Part shown: positions 36,954 through 49,373 of the stretch, piece after piece | How the letters are laid out: each line of letters begins with the position of its first letter | Position numbering within the stretch: position 1 is the stretch's first letter | Origin: Siniperca chuatsi | Taxonomy: Eukaryota > Chordata > Actinopteri > Centrarchiformes > Sinipercidae | Length of the DNA stretch: 64,000 nucleotides | Assembly: GCF_020085105.1 (NCBI RefSeq) | Contig: NC_058055.1 | Span: 23,231,822-23,295,821, forward strand | Reading direction: 5' to 3' | Made by a program: the position numbers and the translations under genes | The notes under the pieces: generated by a model | What the model was told of the DNA's origin: nothing | What the model saw: the letters and a program-made list of their open reading frames with translations, nothing else | The model's database searches: none

Positions 36954-38400
36954 ATGTCGAGGCAAGCAGCGCAAGCCTCTTGAAGCTTTCCAAATAAACA
37001 AATAAATACATTTTTGACTGACTGAAAGTAAACACAGAAATTGGAAGCCTTGATCAGCTGTTGTAGCTCACTGCACAGAGATTTACTTTCAGCATGCTAA
37101 GACCCAGGTTGAAAATTACTGGAATTTTCCTTTAAGGCACCCAGCTCTATTCCCTCCTGCAGAAAGGTCGTGCCTTCTGTTGCAATTTAGCAGTTACAAG
37201 GTTTTTTTTACCAGGAAAATTCACTGTAGCAATAGCAGAAGAAAATCAATGAGAAGACGATTAGCAATGAGAGTAAACAGTTTAAATGCTGTAGTCCACA
37301 CATTCAGAACAAGTCAGATTTATGGGATAAACATTTGTGCCGCTGCAACTAGGCTAACATATTCAGCTTAAAATGTCTATTCTTAAGCAGTTTAAATCAC
37401 ATTAGACTGGTCTAGATCAACATTTGTGCAACCATCCTCTGATGACACTAACTTGGTATGATGAGGCTACAAATCTACTCTTTTTCTCTCAAGAAATGAG
37501 TCAAGTTTCTTGGTTCTTTGCTTTCCAAGTTCTGCAAGCGCTGTTTATGTACACTAATATTTATTATAAGGACAAGATCGTAATTACAGAACAAATGTCT
37601 TGCATTGCAGCAGTATATTATCAGTGACAGCTGGGGCATGCTTTAGTTGATTACATTTACTTCAGCTTACTGTAGTTTCAGTGTTTCTTAACCAGAACAC
37701 AAAGTTATACACTGGACGAACATGGATGCAAAAAAATGTAAGATTACATTTTTCAGTTACATATCAATTGCACAGTTAATGTCTTCTCTCTGTCTATTGA
37801 GGTGATTGCATCATCATCAGTATGAGAATAAAACACCTTTCCTCCTAGTATTAATGTGTTGGTACAAACAGAGTAGAAATACTTTTTAGATATAAACAAT
37901 AATGATAAATACAAAAATGCAACTTAGTCCAAATGTTTTTTCACTTTGAATTTTTTCTGTGGTTTGGTTCTATGTTCATATAATGAAAACTAGAACAATG
38001 TATTGAGTGTGAAAGTTCATTAGTAGTTTGACAAAAAAATCTGAACTCAAGGTTCAGCTTTTTCCTGAACTTTCAAACATATCACACAGTCTTCATCAGC
38101 GAATGTATTTGGAGCCTTAACTTTTAAGCCAGCACAGACAAGAAGTTCTAAAAATGCTATGGATGAAATCATAACAGTTACAGAGCTCGCGTGTTAACAG
38201 ATCCATCTCCATGACAACTGAGCAAGCACCATCCGCAGATGAAGACCTTGTAATATGGATGAAAACTCGGGAAAAAGCTAGTCAGTCGACCTTTAGTTGG
38301 AATTGTTTTATCAAACTAGAACAATATAGTTCAAAAATGGATATTTCTGGTTTGTTTGTTGTATGCAACCAAATCATTATTTTAAATCACCATCCCTAAT
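36954..38400. other. Intergenic DNA between the convergent sc5d and plekhb1 genes
   Basis: AATAAA at 36993-36998 (+) is a candidate sc5d polyadenylation signal if transcription crosses the hAT-like element. Otherwise no genes; frames at 37180-37371 and 37424-37627 have no recognisable features. Confidence 0.4.
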
Positions 38401-38434
38401 TTTATTTCAACACCTTACAAACTACACTTTTATT
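38401..38434 (-). promoter_or_regulatory. plekhb1: Probable plekhb1 polyadenylation signals
   Basis: On the minus strand, AATAAA occurs at 38434-38429 and again at 38406-38401, about 340-370 bases past the plekhb1 stop. Spacing suits a short 3' UTR. The cleavage site is not determined. Confidence 0.45.
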
Positions 38435-38771
38435 AAGCTTGTAAACTGTAAAATTCAGGCAGCAGATAAAAACATTAAGATACAAAATTGACTTCCTGAT
38501 GTTTGCAAACGCTCATGAGTAGATTCAGTTTGCTTTATATACATGCAGGAAGAACATAATTACATAGCATCCTTTTCAGTTTCTTAAGTCTTATATGCAA
38601 AAGTGCACACAAGAGAAAAAAACTGACAACCAGAAGAGCAGCTGTTTGTTAAAGAGATTATACAAAAGATGAAGGTTTTTGGGAGGAAGACCTAGTGCTG
38701 ATGTCAGGCTCCCAGTCCGTGGGGACAGACAGGCTGTGTGCAGTGTTGTCATGTCAGTAATGGAGATCATC

Positions 38772-41700
38772 TCAACAGAAAAAGAAGGGCATCCAGAGGA
38801 AGGATCGCATGGCTGTCCCTGCTGCCATGCCTGCCAGTAATCCCAGTGCTAGATGCTCGAACACTCCATCAAATGGGTCCCTCTGAACAACCACCTGGTG
38901 GGTTCCTTAGAGAAAAAACACAGGGAAGACACATTTTATGTTTATGGCCAACTTGTTGGTAAATCATAGTAAGGGAAGAGCTCAGGGTTGTCAGCTCTGA
39001 TCAGAAGGACAGAGTACAGACACTTTACCATAAACAGTCTACATCAATGAAATGTGGTGGATTGTACACTGATTATAAACTGAAATTAAAAAGTGGCTCC
39101 GGCATTTTTACCTCATCCTTTGTCTTATAAACCTTCATTATTTCAGTTTGTTTTACGCTTAAATGATAGATATTCCTAATCAAGCTGTGTAAGACTAAAT
39201 TACCACAAACTGACACACCGGGGATCTGAGCAAAATATAATGAAGCTGTCCTGTGAAGCCTGCTGTGTGCGCTGCACCTGATGGGAACTTAAAGGTAGCA
39301 GGATGCATACACAATGTACAGAAAGTGGGACAAACCGGGGAGTTGATAGGGGCCCCAAGCTCCAGGGTTAAATGGGGCCTGGCACAAATTCTCTACATAA
39401 TATTTCTCTTTCAGATTAAGCTGTGGGCAAATATGTGCAAACAGGTACAGTATTTTCTAAATGCTTCAAGCGAGTTTAACCAAAAATCATATACATGTTT
39501 GGATGGATAATATTTACACCATAATGCAGGTTTTATTTCCACAGAGATGCCTTAAAATCCTTTAGTTTTTTGATTTCTTTTGACAGTGTTTCTGCTTGCC
39601 TTTGTTTCACACAAACCAGGTTGAAATCAGGCATGTACAAACAGGAAGAGGCCTATTCTTTAAAGCTTAATGTCACACTTAAAAATGTTTTCATCTGTTC
39701 TCAAAGGACTCAGAAGTACAGATGAGACTTTATTTGCCAAAACACGTTTTTATTGGACTGAACTACTGCTGGTGTATCTGCCGTTTTCCTGCTACAAATG
39801 AACCAATATAAAACAATGACACTATAATACACATTACTTTTACACACATAACTAATATTATTGTTAGGACTGCACCTTCGCATAGGTAAAAAGGTTGCTT
39901 TATTCAGTGGTTTTAATGCACCGCCCGGCCAAGTGACCCAAATCAAACACTCCACAATTGAATTAGGGTACGTGCCCAGCAGGTGCCTGGAGCTGCAACT
40001 ACGTGGAAAGTGAGACAGACATGACAGACCATGTAAAACATTTAAAAAGTGGCTGTCAAAAGAGGACAAAAATAAAAGCTGAGGCTTGAAATGTCTATTG
40101 CATTCCATTGGATTATGTTGAATTTACATCATGGACAGTACGGGGGGGTGAGGCCGCTAAGGTTTAGGAGAGAGGTAGGTTTAGTGCATGTGTGTGTTGG
40201 CTTCACCCGCAGTTATATTTATATTGCTTATAGGCCTACATGCAGTGAGGTTTATGCTCTGTTCCTCTGTTGATAGTATTTGATCCATGTATTAACGCAT
40301 AATGCAGCACCTGTGGTGGTCAGTGTTGAATTAAAGAAAATGAAAGGAAAAATATCTTGTTATAACTTGAAAAGAATCTTGTAAGAATGAGAAAAGTTTC
40401 TCGTCATAACAAGAAACTAAGCCGTTTTTGGTCATGGTGGCAGCAATACCTCCTGTAGTTGTTGACTTGTTCAGGTGTATTGTAAGCATTGCATGTAGAT
40501 GGGCTACTGATTTGTAAGCTTACAAAGAGTGTAGAATTGCCAGACTTAAAACATTTGATTTGGTGAATTGTGTGATATTGTTCTACTACTGATTTGCTCA
40601 TATGTGTAGATCCCAGTAAGACCGCTCCAGCTCAATATCTGAAGCCCACTGAGGCTAATAGTGGTGGAAGAAATACTCAGATACTTCACTACTAAAGGTC
40701 AGATAAATGTACAGTATTTCCCTATGAAACGTAGTGAAGTAGAAGTATACAGTAGCATAAAACAAAAATACTTGAGTAAAGTACAAGTACTGCAAATGTA
40801 TAGTACTTAAGCTAATAGTTTTGAAATGTTTTAAAATATTTTGATTTTTAATATATTTTAATATATATATAATATATATTAAAATATATAATATATATAA
40901 TATATATTTTTAATATATATAATATTTGTGCAGTTTAATTGTGTTTTCAGCATTTTTTCCCAATGAAAAAGGTCTAAATGCTGCTTCCAACCTCCTGCTT
41001 CCAGTGAAACAAATCTGGTGGGGAAACACTGAATCCTTTATTTTGTCGGCCTAAAGTAGTCAAACTTCAATATGTTGAGTCTAAAGTTGCTAAGCTGAAG
41101 ATTCCCAGGAGTTTACAGTTAGCCTTTGTGTTTCCTGCGTAACATACCTGGTCCTGCTCCAGGTGTGATGTAGACAGTGTGATAGCTGTTGATGGGGACA
41201 GCCTGGTAGGTGTCATCATATGGGTCGTATGTGAACACCTACAGAAAGAAAACACTGCTTTCAGCACTGAGGTGGAAATACCCAACACCACTGAGAGTGA
41301 ACACATCATGTTTCAGCTCTTACACAGAACACAGATCACTCACCGGGTTTCTCCTGGTCTCAAGCAGAGTCAGTTTCCACGCTCTGAAAAAGACATGAAC
41401 AGGAATGAAGAACTGATGGTAGAGTGTAATATGTATGGAGTTGTAAAGGGAGGCAGAGCAGACAAGACAAGAGTGCAGTGAGAGTACCTACATGGATTCA
41501 TCCTCACTGTTGGCACACAGATTGACTGTTGAGCCGTCTGTGAGCTGAACCACAATGCGATTCTCCCTGGGATTGCTCTCTGGTGGAATCACATCTGCAG
41601 CCCAAAGCCCAAAAAATTAGCATATTTTCATCAGTCTTCTGTCAGTCAAAACCTCAGAGAAAGATGGAAGTCTCATACGTTATGTTTAGGTCATTTCAAC

Positions 41701-44700
41701 CACAAGCACTAATTAAAAAATGAGAACTTTTGAGAACCTTTCCAATTAAATAGTACATTTCGGATGCTATATATTGAGTCTTCTATATCTGATTAAACTA
41801 AGAATCAGTCACGTAGACAGTGAAACATGTGGATTCTCACCTTAACAAAACCAAATTTAGAGAAACCATTAATGTTTTCTGATTGGGGTAACTAGTAGTC
41901 CGCTGTTACTCAACATAAAGATGCGTATGGTGGTGGAAAAACATGAGTGATTTTGGTGTTTATATCATCATTACTTAATTAATTGGTGGACATAACAATT
42001 TATATAATATCAGGGGTTTTTAAGGAGTAGGGACATTGTAAGCCTTCAGAACAACCTCAGTTATGTTATGTTTTCACACTAGCTTTTTTGCAAGGATATT
42101 GTTATCCTTGCATGAAGAAGTGTGGTGAAGGAACAGTGTTTGCACCGTAGGGGGCATCTGGTTCTGTAAAATGGTCTCATACTCCTCGGCTGCTAAATGC
42201 TCCCTGCGGAGCGACCATCAAACAAAAGCTTTGTACCAGTTCCATAATAGATACTAATTGTACACAGTACTACCAACACAGAAATGATACAATACCTACG
42301 CCATTGGAAGTCAGTCAAACTGCGACTTTAGAAAGCCAATTAAACTTCACAAAACATGTTTTTCCTAAAGTTATTTTTTGTTTTCGGAGGTGATCCTGGA
42401 GCTCCATCCTCTTTGTGCATTGCAAAAATCTGTTTTTTTTTTTTATATGCATACTGAGTGTTTTGGGAATAATTTATTTTGTCACTTCTCCAGTGTGAAC
42501 ACTACATACTCAAAACCTGCTTAGAATTATTGGGAGTGTGGAATTGGGACACAGCTCTAGTGACACCCGCATGATGGCTGCCTGTACTATCAGGGATCTC
42601 CCAAGTCTTCAACAACTGGCAAGGCACTGTGTTGGTTTAAGTCTTGGCTTTCTCCAAATTGAAGCCCACTTAATAGATCTTATCACTTTTCCAAATGGCA
42701 GTCCTGCAGCACTTTTCAGCTCCTGATGTTCAGTTTTTGTTGAGGCTGAGTCAGCACTAATTCAGTTCTGTGATAATATTTGAGCTGTACTTTCTGGCAT
42801 TTAGCAACTAGGGTTTGGCAGTAGGGTGCACGGTGGCAGAGCGGCTAAAGCTCCTGCCTCCCAATAAGGAGATCGTGGGATCGATTCCCGGACCAGACCA
42901 ACATCACACAATCTCTCTGGGTGGAGTCTGCATGTCCTCCCCGTGTTACCGTGGGTTCTCTCCGGGTTCTCCGGCTTCCTCCCACCGTCCAAAGACATGC
43001 ATGTGTAGGTTAATTGATAACTCTAAATTGCCCGTATTGAATGAATGTGAGAGTGAATGGTTGTCTGTCCTTGTCTGTGTCTGTGTTAGCCCTGCGACGA
43101 GTTGGCCACTGTCCAGGGTGTACCCTGCCTAAGGCCCAAAGTCACTGGGATAGGCTCCAGTCACCCGCGACCCCTAACGGGACCAAGCGGTAGAAAATGG
43201 ATGGATGGGTTTGGCAGTAATTCAGTATTATCGTATATCAACTTTTGGTGGTGTTCTATCATGAAGATATTGTTATCTCTACCATCATATTGTTATAGTT
43301 TTGCAAATTTCTGTTGTCCAAACTAATGATTTTAAGCAAAGTATAACTAAAAACTAACAGTGAGTCAAGGTTTTGGTTTTGTTAAAGGGTTTTGTCTGGT
43401 AAAATGCACAACAGTGGGACAGTTCATTGCACTGATTATCAGTTTGATTATGTTATAGATAATCTTGCATTTTTTGCCATATTGTGTTCTATATCAATAT
43501 TGGAAAAAGTATTCATCGTGATATTGATTTCAGCCATATCACCCAGCCCTGACTGGAAGTGTCCTTCTGTCCCTGTTGGTGAGTTCTGACTTACAACCAC
43601 TGTTCCTTTGTCCATGCTTTGCATTTGTTGTCAAGAATAATCAGCTAATGGTTTCAGCACTACATGGAAGTATTCTAAATGTTCTGTGCATCATTGTATA
43701 GCATTTTGTAAAAGTTAGCTGGACATTTTTTGTATATTTGGAAACTTTGGGAGCTTGATTAGAATTTAAAGTAGCATTAAATTTACTTTTTTGGCCCTTG
43801 GGGGTTTGTGGAACAAACTGAAAATACAGCATTGCCGCATTATCACCTTAAAAAGTTTTTATGGCAAACGTTTTACACATTGTTTCTGGCCACCACACAA
43901 ATGCAAGTCCAACATTCACTCTCCTTTTAGCTCTGTTTTGGTCTCCTGAGGAAAATATCTGGCTCTCCAGCTATTAAATGCTCCGCTGGCTCAAAATACT
44001 TTTATTAATGATGGACCTGCCAAAAAGGTTAAATGGCACTGTGCTTTACCTCCACATTCCAGGCCAGATCTCACATCTACACATGCTATCTTGAGGCTGA
44101 CACGGTGCTCCAACTCTCGCCTGCTGTCAGTCTTGTAGAAGCAAAGACTCCCATCTATCCAAAGGTCACACCAGTTTAACTTCCAGCGTTTTAGGACAGA
44201 AGCTAGAGAGGAGACATGTCACAGTGTACCATTAGTGTTTGTCCTTGAAGGGGCTGCAAAGTAAGATTAGTAAAAATGTCAAATTGACCATTCATTGACC
44301 TCAAATTGAGGGTTGATAAAGTCATTGTTGAGTCAGTGCTATGATCAGTAACCTGAATAAGTATGTAAGAAGTCAGTCAGTGTTTGTTTTGTAGTTGTGT
44401 TTTTTTGGATGTAGTCTATTTTCCAGCAGATAACATCCCCATTGACTGTCCTGGGTAAGCCACTTAAAGACATGGCCAGGGACAGTTAATGGGATTATAA
44501 ATTACAAAGGTTGGAGTTTCATAACAGGTACAGTTTTCACTTTCTAGAAAATGCTCAGTATGCCTGTTTGAAGTCCAGTCATGTTAGTCTGGACTAACAT
44601 GTCCCCCTAAGACAAAAACACCCCGGGAATTTATATTGAATGACGAACTTCAGGTGAGGATTTTGTGTTTTAAAATAAGATGTGCTGCTTGTGGAAAAAT

Positions 44701-45969
44701 CCTTAAACCACACAAATAGTAGCATATATTTGAGCGTGACTGATAAATCTGGGGGATACATCAGCCGATATTAGCTTATCACATATATATTGGTATTGGC
44801 ATATATGTCAAGAAAGAAATTGCAGTACAGAAATGCCAAGAATATATTTGAGGTCATTTAAAAACAGTGTCTCTATTACATCCACCAGTAAGCACTGACA
44901 AGTTTATTTTTCAACTGTAAAATGTGCCAGACAGTAGGCTACCTATTTTCTGTAACAATTCATTAATAATAAATTTAAGGAACCCTTAAAAATGAAAATA
45001 TTTGTTATTCATTTATTTAAAAGAATGAATATTGGTTGATATATCAATGTAAGATGTTTTTCTCTCAAATATCAATATCAGCCTCAAAAATCCAGTATTG
45101 GTTGGTCTATGGCACGTATAATAAGCTGTGGCTCAGTGGTTGGAGAGATCGTTCTGTAAGTGGAAGATCAAATGTTTGATTCCTGCAACAGCCAAGATGT
45201 CCATTTATTGCCCTCACTGAGTTGTTAAAATTTAAAACGTAAAAAACTTAAGCAGAAAACATAATCATTCATCCAATGGCTCCAGAAGTATGGTCTGCAA
45301 AAAGTACAGTGGCGGAAAAAGAATTTTACCGGAGAGTTGCTAACTAGTTAGCTAAAAAAAACTTTCTTGTCATCTGTTTGTGTTGTATAAGATGTACTGT
45401 CTTGGTAACAGTGGCTGCTGAGGCTTCAAGATGCAACTAATGATGATTTTCATTCTCAATATATCCATAGATTATTTTTTTTGCCTATTTAATGTCAGAA
45501 GATGGAGCACTTTGGTGGCCTAGGGGTTAAAGCACTGACCATGAACCGCAACGCCCACGGTTCTGGCCAGGGACGTTTGTTGCATGTTGTTGTCACTGTA
45601 TGCATGAACATGGACAAACACCGTTCACAAGTTCCCAGAGCACCAAGATGTCATCTTCCAGTTGTTTATTTTGTCCAAACAACAGTTTACTGAACAAAGG
45701 TTTACAATAAAAAACCCAAAGTTTATGATGAGATAGAGAAAAGCTGAAAATCCTCACATTAGAGAAATTTGAACCTACATGATTTTGGCATAGTTAATAA
45801 TGAAAACTGTTGCTACCACTAGTTCAAATAAATCAAATCTTGTGTGTGCTCCTTATCATGAGCCAAAGCTATAATTCCCCCCTGAGCTGTAGAAAAAAAC
45901 AGAAACAAATTTAAAATCCTGTATCTACTTACTCTGTCTCCACAGCCAGCCCGACCTCAGGAGCGCCAT
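38772..45969 (-). CDS. plekhb1: Pleckstrin homology domain-containing family B member 1 (PHR1/evectin-1)
   Basis: Minus-strand coding exons are 45969-45933, 44202-44050, 41594-41492, 41383-41344, 41238-41148 and 38905-38772. All introns are GT-AG and phases agree, giving 185 residues. Start MALLRSGWLWRQ and the following SVLKRWKLNWCDLWIDGSL form the first PH strands; the PH domain runs to about residue 110 and holds the conserved Trp (W100 in AWK) of its last helix. A Tyr/Pro-rich linker (YDPYDDTYQAV) precedes a hydrophobic C-terminal tail (about 160-185, LGLLAGMAAG) that anchors the protein in membranes. The mammalian protein is abundant in photoreceptors and found in other sensory cells. 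The linker and tail fit PLEKHB1 better than PLEKHB2. Shorter than human PLEKHB1 (about 243 residues), so optional exons may be missed in the 2.2-kb last intron. Divergent from tbcel, convergent with sc5d. Confidence 0.9.
40660..40811 (-). mobile_element. Fragment of the AGTGGTGGAA TIR element family
   Basis: Starts AGTGGTGGAAGAAATACTCAG and continues to ACTTGAGTAAAGTACAAGTAC. Both blocks correspond to parts of the element ends seen at 49374-49470 and 50220-50331 (AGTGGTGGAGAGTAAC, AAGTACTTCCACC). Very frequent in fish genomes as a short DNA element. Truncated and non-coding. Confidence 0.6.
40845..40930. repeat. AT palindromic low-complexity tract
   Basis: Alternating TATAAT/ATATAT/TTTTAATATAT units with near-perfect self-complementarity over the whole tract. 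Likely a cruciform-prone microsatellite inside the plekhb1 last intron. Confidence 0.85.
42230..42554. mobile_element. Second copy of the CTGTGTCCCA TIR element, in plekhb1 intron 2
   Basis: Aligns by eye with 23027-23497 from GTACCAGTTCCATA at the left to AATTGGGACACAG at the right, with shared blocks GAAATGATACAATA, CAGTCAAACTG, TTTGTGCATTGCA, CTGAGTGTTTTG and CCAGTGTGAAC. Shorter than the other copy by about 145 bases. Non-coding. Confidence 0.7.
42824..43206 (+). mobile_element. Complete tRNA-derived SINE with perfect 13-bp target duplication
   Basis: Flanked by GGGTTTGGCAGTA at 42811-42823 and 43207-43219, identical in 13 of 13 positions. The head carries a pol III A box (TGGCAGAGCGG, 42834-42844) and a B box-like GGATCGATTCC. 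A conserved body follows (GTTCTCCGGCTTCCTCCCACC, AAAGACATGC), then a 3' block GGGATAGGCTCCAGTCACCCGCGACCCC and a short (GGAT)n tail, resembling LINE-derived SINE tails. It lies in plekhb1 intron 2, antisense to that gene. Confidence 0.85.
43220..44049. other. plekhb1 intron 2, right part
   Basis: Contains a diffuse repeat-like stretch at about 43225-43555 (TATCGTATATCAAC, CGTGATATTGATTTCAGCC, ATCACCCAGCCCT) that recalls hAT-type terminal sequence, though no clear target duplication is visible. Confidence 0.4.
44203..45932. other. plekhb1 intron 1 with several degenerate repeats
   Basis: 44745-45115 looks like a hAT-type remnant (GGGGGATACATCAGCCGATATTAGC at the left; CAGCCTCAAAAATCCAGTATTGG at the right). 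45126-45225 has a tRNA-like head (TGGCTCAGTGG A box; GTTTGATTCC B box) of a decayed SINE. 45495-45600 is a second tRNA-like head (TGGCCTAGGGGTTAAAGC). Confidence 0.5.
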
Positions 45970-46129
45970 GTGTCTCAGCTGTTGTCCCAGCAGTTATAAT
46001 TAAAAAAAAATAATAATAATGATAATAGAAATTTAAGTTTTGGTTTTTCCAAGACTTAAATATCCAGCAGCTGGTTCTGGACTCGTCTGACTCTGTTTAT
46101 ATTCCCTCTGTCCCACAGACAGTGAGGTA

Positions 46130-46400
46130 CTGGTAGATTAATCTGGCCCTGGCTGGGACTGACTCACAGGATCATTCTGGATTAGGAGTGTTTGGCCACG
46201 CCCTCTCGTCCCGACTCATCTTCCTCGCTCTTTCTGGACTGATTTCTCCTCCTGACTCTCACGCTGTGTGCCATACCTTGTTTATATTGTTGAATACTCT
46301 TGTTACATCATAAACTAAACTCATGTGTCAGCCCTGTCCCATTAATTTATGTACACATATATATAGCATGCTTTTACAAGTTAATCCCAGCACTGAGATA
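46130..46400 (-). promoter_or_regulatory. plekhb1: Probable plekhb1 5' region with CRX/OTX-type sites
   Basis: Upstream of the minus-strand ATG at 45969, TAATCC-type homeobox sites occur at 46179-46186 (GGATTAGG on +) and 46382-46387 (TAATCC on +), plus ATTAATC at about 46137-46143. Photoreceptor genes commonly use such CRX/OTX sites, and PLEKHB1 is known from photoreceptors. No TATA box or start site can be fixed. Confidence 0.3.
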
Positions 46401-47379
46401 ACAACATGAGGATTAGCCTAATTGTAACAGTCCTCAGTTCAGTTATGAGAGTCTTTCCAGGATCTCTGCAGAGCTGCTTGTTATACACTGGTGACATCAT
46501 TTCCTTTTATAGCTTAGAGAAAACACTAGTCTCCTCTGTGTCAACTGACTCACCTGATTATGTGTTTACAGTAATTTCTTCATTCAGAACCAGTGTTTTC
46601 TTACATTTATGGTCATTGTCTGCAGTGAAATAGGTTTCAAACTCATCTAAAGGTCCTCTCAGGTGATCGCACACCAGCTGTGACTTGTCTCCAGCTACTG
46701 TGACAAAATGTATCTCCTCTCCCATAGTTTCAGTTTTTCCATGAAACCAGCCACTTTGCTGGCCAGTTTGAAGACAGTGACCATTTTCCCCTGTAGTGAC
46801 AAGTGACCCACTGTGTAAAAGAGCTCAGGAGAGATCGCTTTAGTGTCAGGAATGCATTTTAATGTGAAGGCAGAGGTAGGCCTTTAGTCTTTGAGAGAGC
46901 CGCTGCTTGACATCCTCAGCCATTTCATCAGTTCCCCTGGCAACAATGCTATCAGAGAGGGAAATCTGGGAAACCTTGACTGCTGCCTCAACCTAGCAAC
47001 TCCCGGCAGATGTCTTTGGTTGCAAGTTGACCACAAGGAAAGATGCATGTGGCGCTTCATTGTTTGATGAAGAGACTTTCAGCACTTGTTGTTGACCAGC
47101 TTGTTTGTTTTTTTCTGATCGAAATATTCCACAAGTGACCCGACTAGTGCTGGGTGTTTAGTTTGGAGGCGTCTTGATAGTTTTGATGGCTTCAGTGATT
47201 TATTTGAAAGTGGAACCCCACTGATAACACAAAAGGGAGGATCACCTGTAGGAATCAATATATTTTGCATTGAAAGTTCTTTTTTTTCCCCCTTTTAGTT
47301 GATTGATCATTTCTCTCACCCGTGTGTCACACTTCTCCTGCTCTGTGTTGTCATCTTTGCCCAGGGATGTCTGTTTTGG

Positions 47380-47634
47380 GGCAGCTTTGGCTCAGGAGGT
47401 AGATCGGGTCATCCATTAATTCCAGGGTTGGCAGTTTGATCCCCGTCGCCTCCTGTCGATGTGCCGAAGTGTCCTTGAGCAAGACACTGAGCCCTGAGTT
47501 GCTCCCGGTGGGCAGGCCAGCACCTTGCATGGCAGCTCCACCACCATCGATGTGTGAATGGGTGAATGGCAAAATTGTAGTGCTTTGTCCATTGAGATAG
47601 AAAAGTGCTATATAAATGCAGGCCATTTACCATT
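47380..47634 (+). repeat. Dispersed tRNA-headed SINE-like repeat (copy C)
   Basis: A box-like TTGGCTCAGGAGG and B box-like GGCAGTTTGATCCCC lead into GCCGAAGTGTCCTTGAGCAAGACACTGAG, GGGCAGGCCAGCACCTTGCATGGCAGC, TGTGAATGGGTGAATGG and an end GTGCTATATAAATGCAGGCC. The best-preserved of the three related copies in this window. Non-coding. Confidence 0.65.
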
Positions 47635-48356
47635 TTATTTTTTAACCTTGGTACTCACTAACAAGATTCAAAATCGAAATCAAATCTATCACAATACATG
47701 TATTCATATGTTGTTTGGCCTTGTGCAGCATTCACACGAAAACGTACCCAGTTTAAAATTACCAGCTTTCAGTACTGGACAGTTTTTGATGCTTGTTGCT
47801 ATGGAAACATTTTAGTTGGTACTCAAAAAGTATTGACATTCAATACCCAGCCCAAAACACACAGTACAGTATTATTCCATTGTGTGTGAACGTGTTAAAT
47901 AACTAGCAATTCAACGATAAGTGTTAAGTGTAATTGGCATTGGTATGTTCTGTCCACACAAAAGGAACATAAGCATTACAAAAAGAGACAAGTTTGTTGG
48001 GCTCCATGTCTCCATCATTATCCTCCTCTCTTCAAGGCTGTAAAATACGAGAAAAAAGTTGTACCATTAGTCCAGTAATTTTATAACCAAAAAGATATAT
48101 ATATACACATAACAACAGGAAAAGTACGCTATTTTAAAAAGTGTACTATGACGCATAAATCAGTAAAAATTGCCTAGTAAAAATAAAACTCTAATTCCAT
48201 GTGGTCCATAAACAATAAACATGTCCTTCCAGGATCACTGGATGGAGCAGAAGAGCCGCTCTGTGTCACAGTCAGCATGACTTGGTACAAAACTTTGATT
48301 TGTGGTTAATGTATGGTGGTGAAGTTCAGGCAACTATACTTCTTGGTTTTGGTTAG
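47635..48356. other. Gene-free DNA between plekhb1 and tbcel
   Basis: No supported gene or repeat boundary. Confidence 0.4.
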
Positions 48357-48520
48357 GGACACAAAACTAATGACATTCTCAGCCTCAGCTGTACTTTGTG
48401 TTTGTTACTAATTAGCAAATGTTAGCATGCTAACACACTACACTAAGATGGTGAATATGGTAAATATTATACCTGCTAAACATCGTCATTGTGAGCATGT
48501 TATGCTGACATTTGCTAGGT
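48357..48520 (-). mobile_element. Reverse-orientation fragment of the AGCCATGCTAGTGGC TIR family
   Basis: On the minus strand it reads the GCTAACATGC..., TTAGTGTAGTGTGTTAGCATGC and CAAAGTACAGCTGAGGCTGAGAATGTCATTAG blocks in family order. Neither TIR is intact. Confidence 0.65.
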
Positions 48521-49373
48521 TCTGTGGAGCTGTCACCTACAACTGAGAAACGTGAACCATGAACTTGTTGACTGCATGGTGTGCAGTTAGTTAGTTACTA
48601 TTAAAAATTAAAATGACCTCTCTGTTCAGTCAGAGCCCAGGTCCGTATCAGCGATTCCGACCTGGAAAAACAGACATTTTCACTGAAGACATTTTGACAT
48701 GTCACAGTAGGAAAATCACAGGTGTAAATAATTTAAAATTAAATTAATGATGGGCTTCAGTTTCAGGGTCCTGGTATTTTGCATGCTGGCTCACTGTCAC
48801 ACTGTAATGGCTTACTGGGACATGTTGTGCTTGACATGCCTGTGCTTTTCCTTCTAGTCCAAATGTCTGCTGTGAAAAAGGTCCACGGTACAAAATCATT
48901 CTGAGCCATACACTCAGTGACAAGAAAAATAGACCAATATTGGATATAATGCAATCCTGCAAGAAAAGCCTTGCTATCAAGTGTGGGTTAAGGGCACTGT
49001 GTGGTATTTTCCAGACATAGGACACCCATGCCTACTACCTATTGGCGCATAAAAGACTGTGTGGGAAGATGCGTGGGTATTGGGACAGACCCCATAAATC
49101 AGTGCCTACACCTGATAAGTCAGGCAGGGCCGGCAGGTTTTTACCAGGATTTACACACTTAACCTAGAGAATGAACAGGATCAGACTCCAGTGTAGACAC
49201 GCAGGCCATTGTGTCGGCGAGGTTGTTGATAAAAGTAATTTACACGATAAATTAATAGGTTTTTATGAGAGTCTCATCACAAACCTGTGTTTTTCCGAAG
49301 GCTGCAGGAATTCTAATCAACACAAAATAAATACTAGTAAATAAATAAATACTAATAATTGATGAGTTGATCA

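Larger units (their letters stand above)
38906..41147 (-). other. plekhb1 last intron
   Basis: 2.2 kb between coding exons 5 and 6. It holds a TIR-element fragment at 40660-40811 and an AT palindrome near 40845-40930. A 132-codon minus frame at 39710-40108 has no PLEKHB-like sequence and no matching phases. An alternative linker exon could hide here; I cannot see one with confidence. Confidence 0.5.

Noticed and set aside
41067-41555. Open frames on both strands across plekhb1 exons 3-5
   Set aside because: These include intron sequence or run antisense to the true exons, whose minus-strand frame continues cleanly across all splice junctions.
42834-42904. tRNA gene-like A and B boxes
   Set aside because: They are the head of a SINE with target duplications and a retroelement tail, not a free-standing tRNA gene; no full cloverleaf is apparent.
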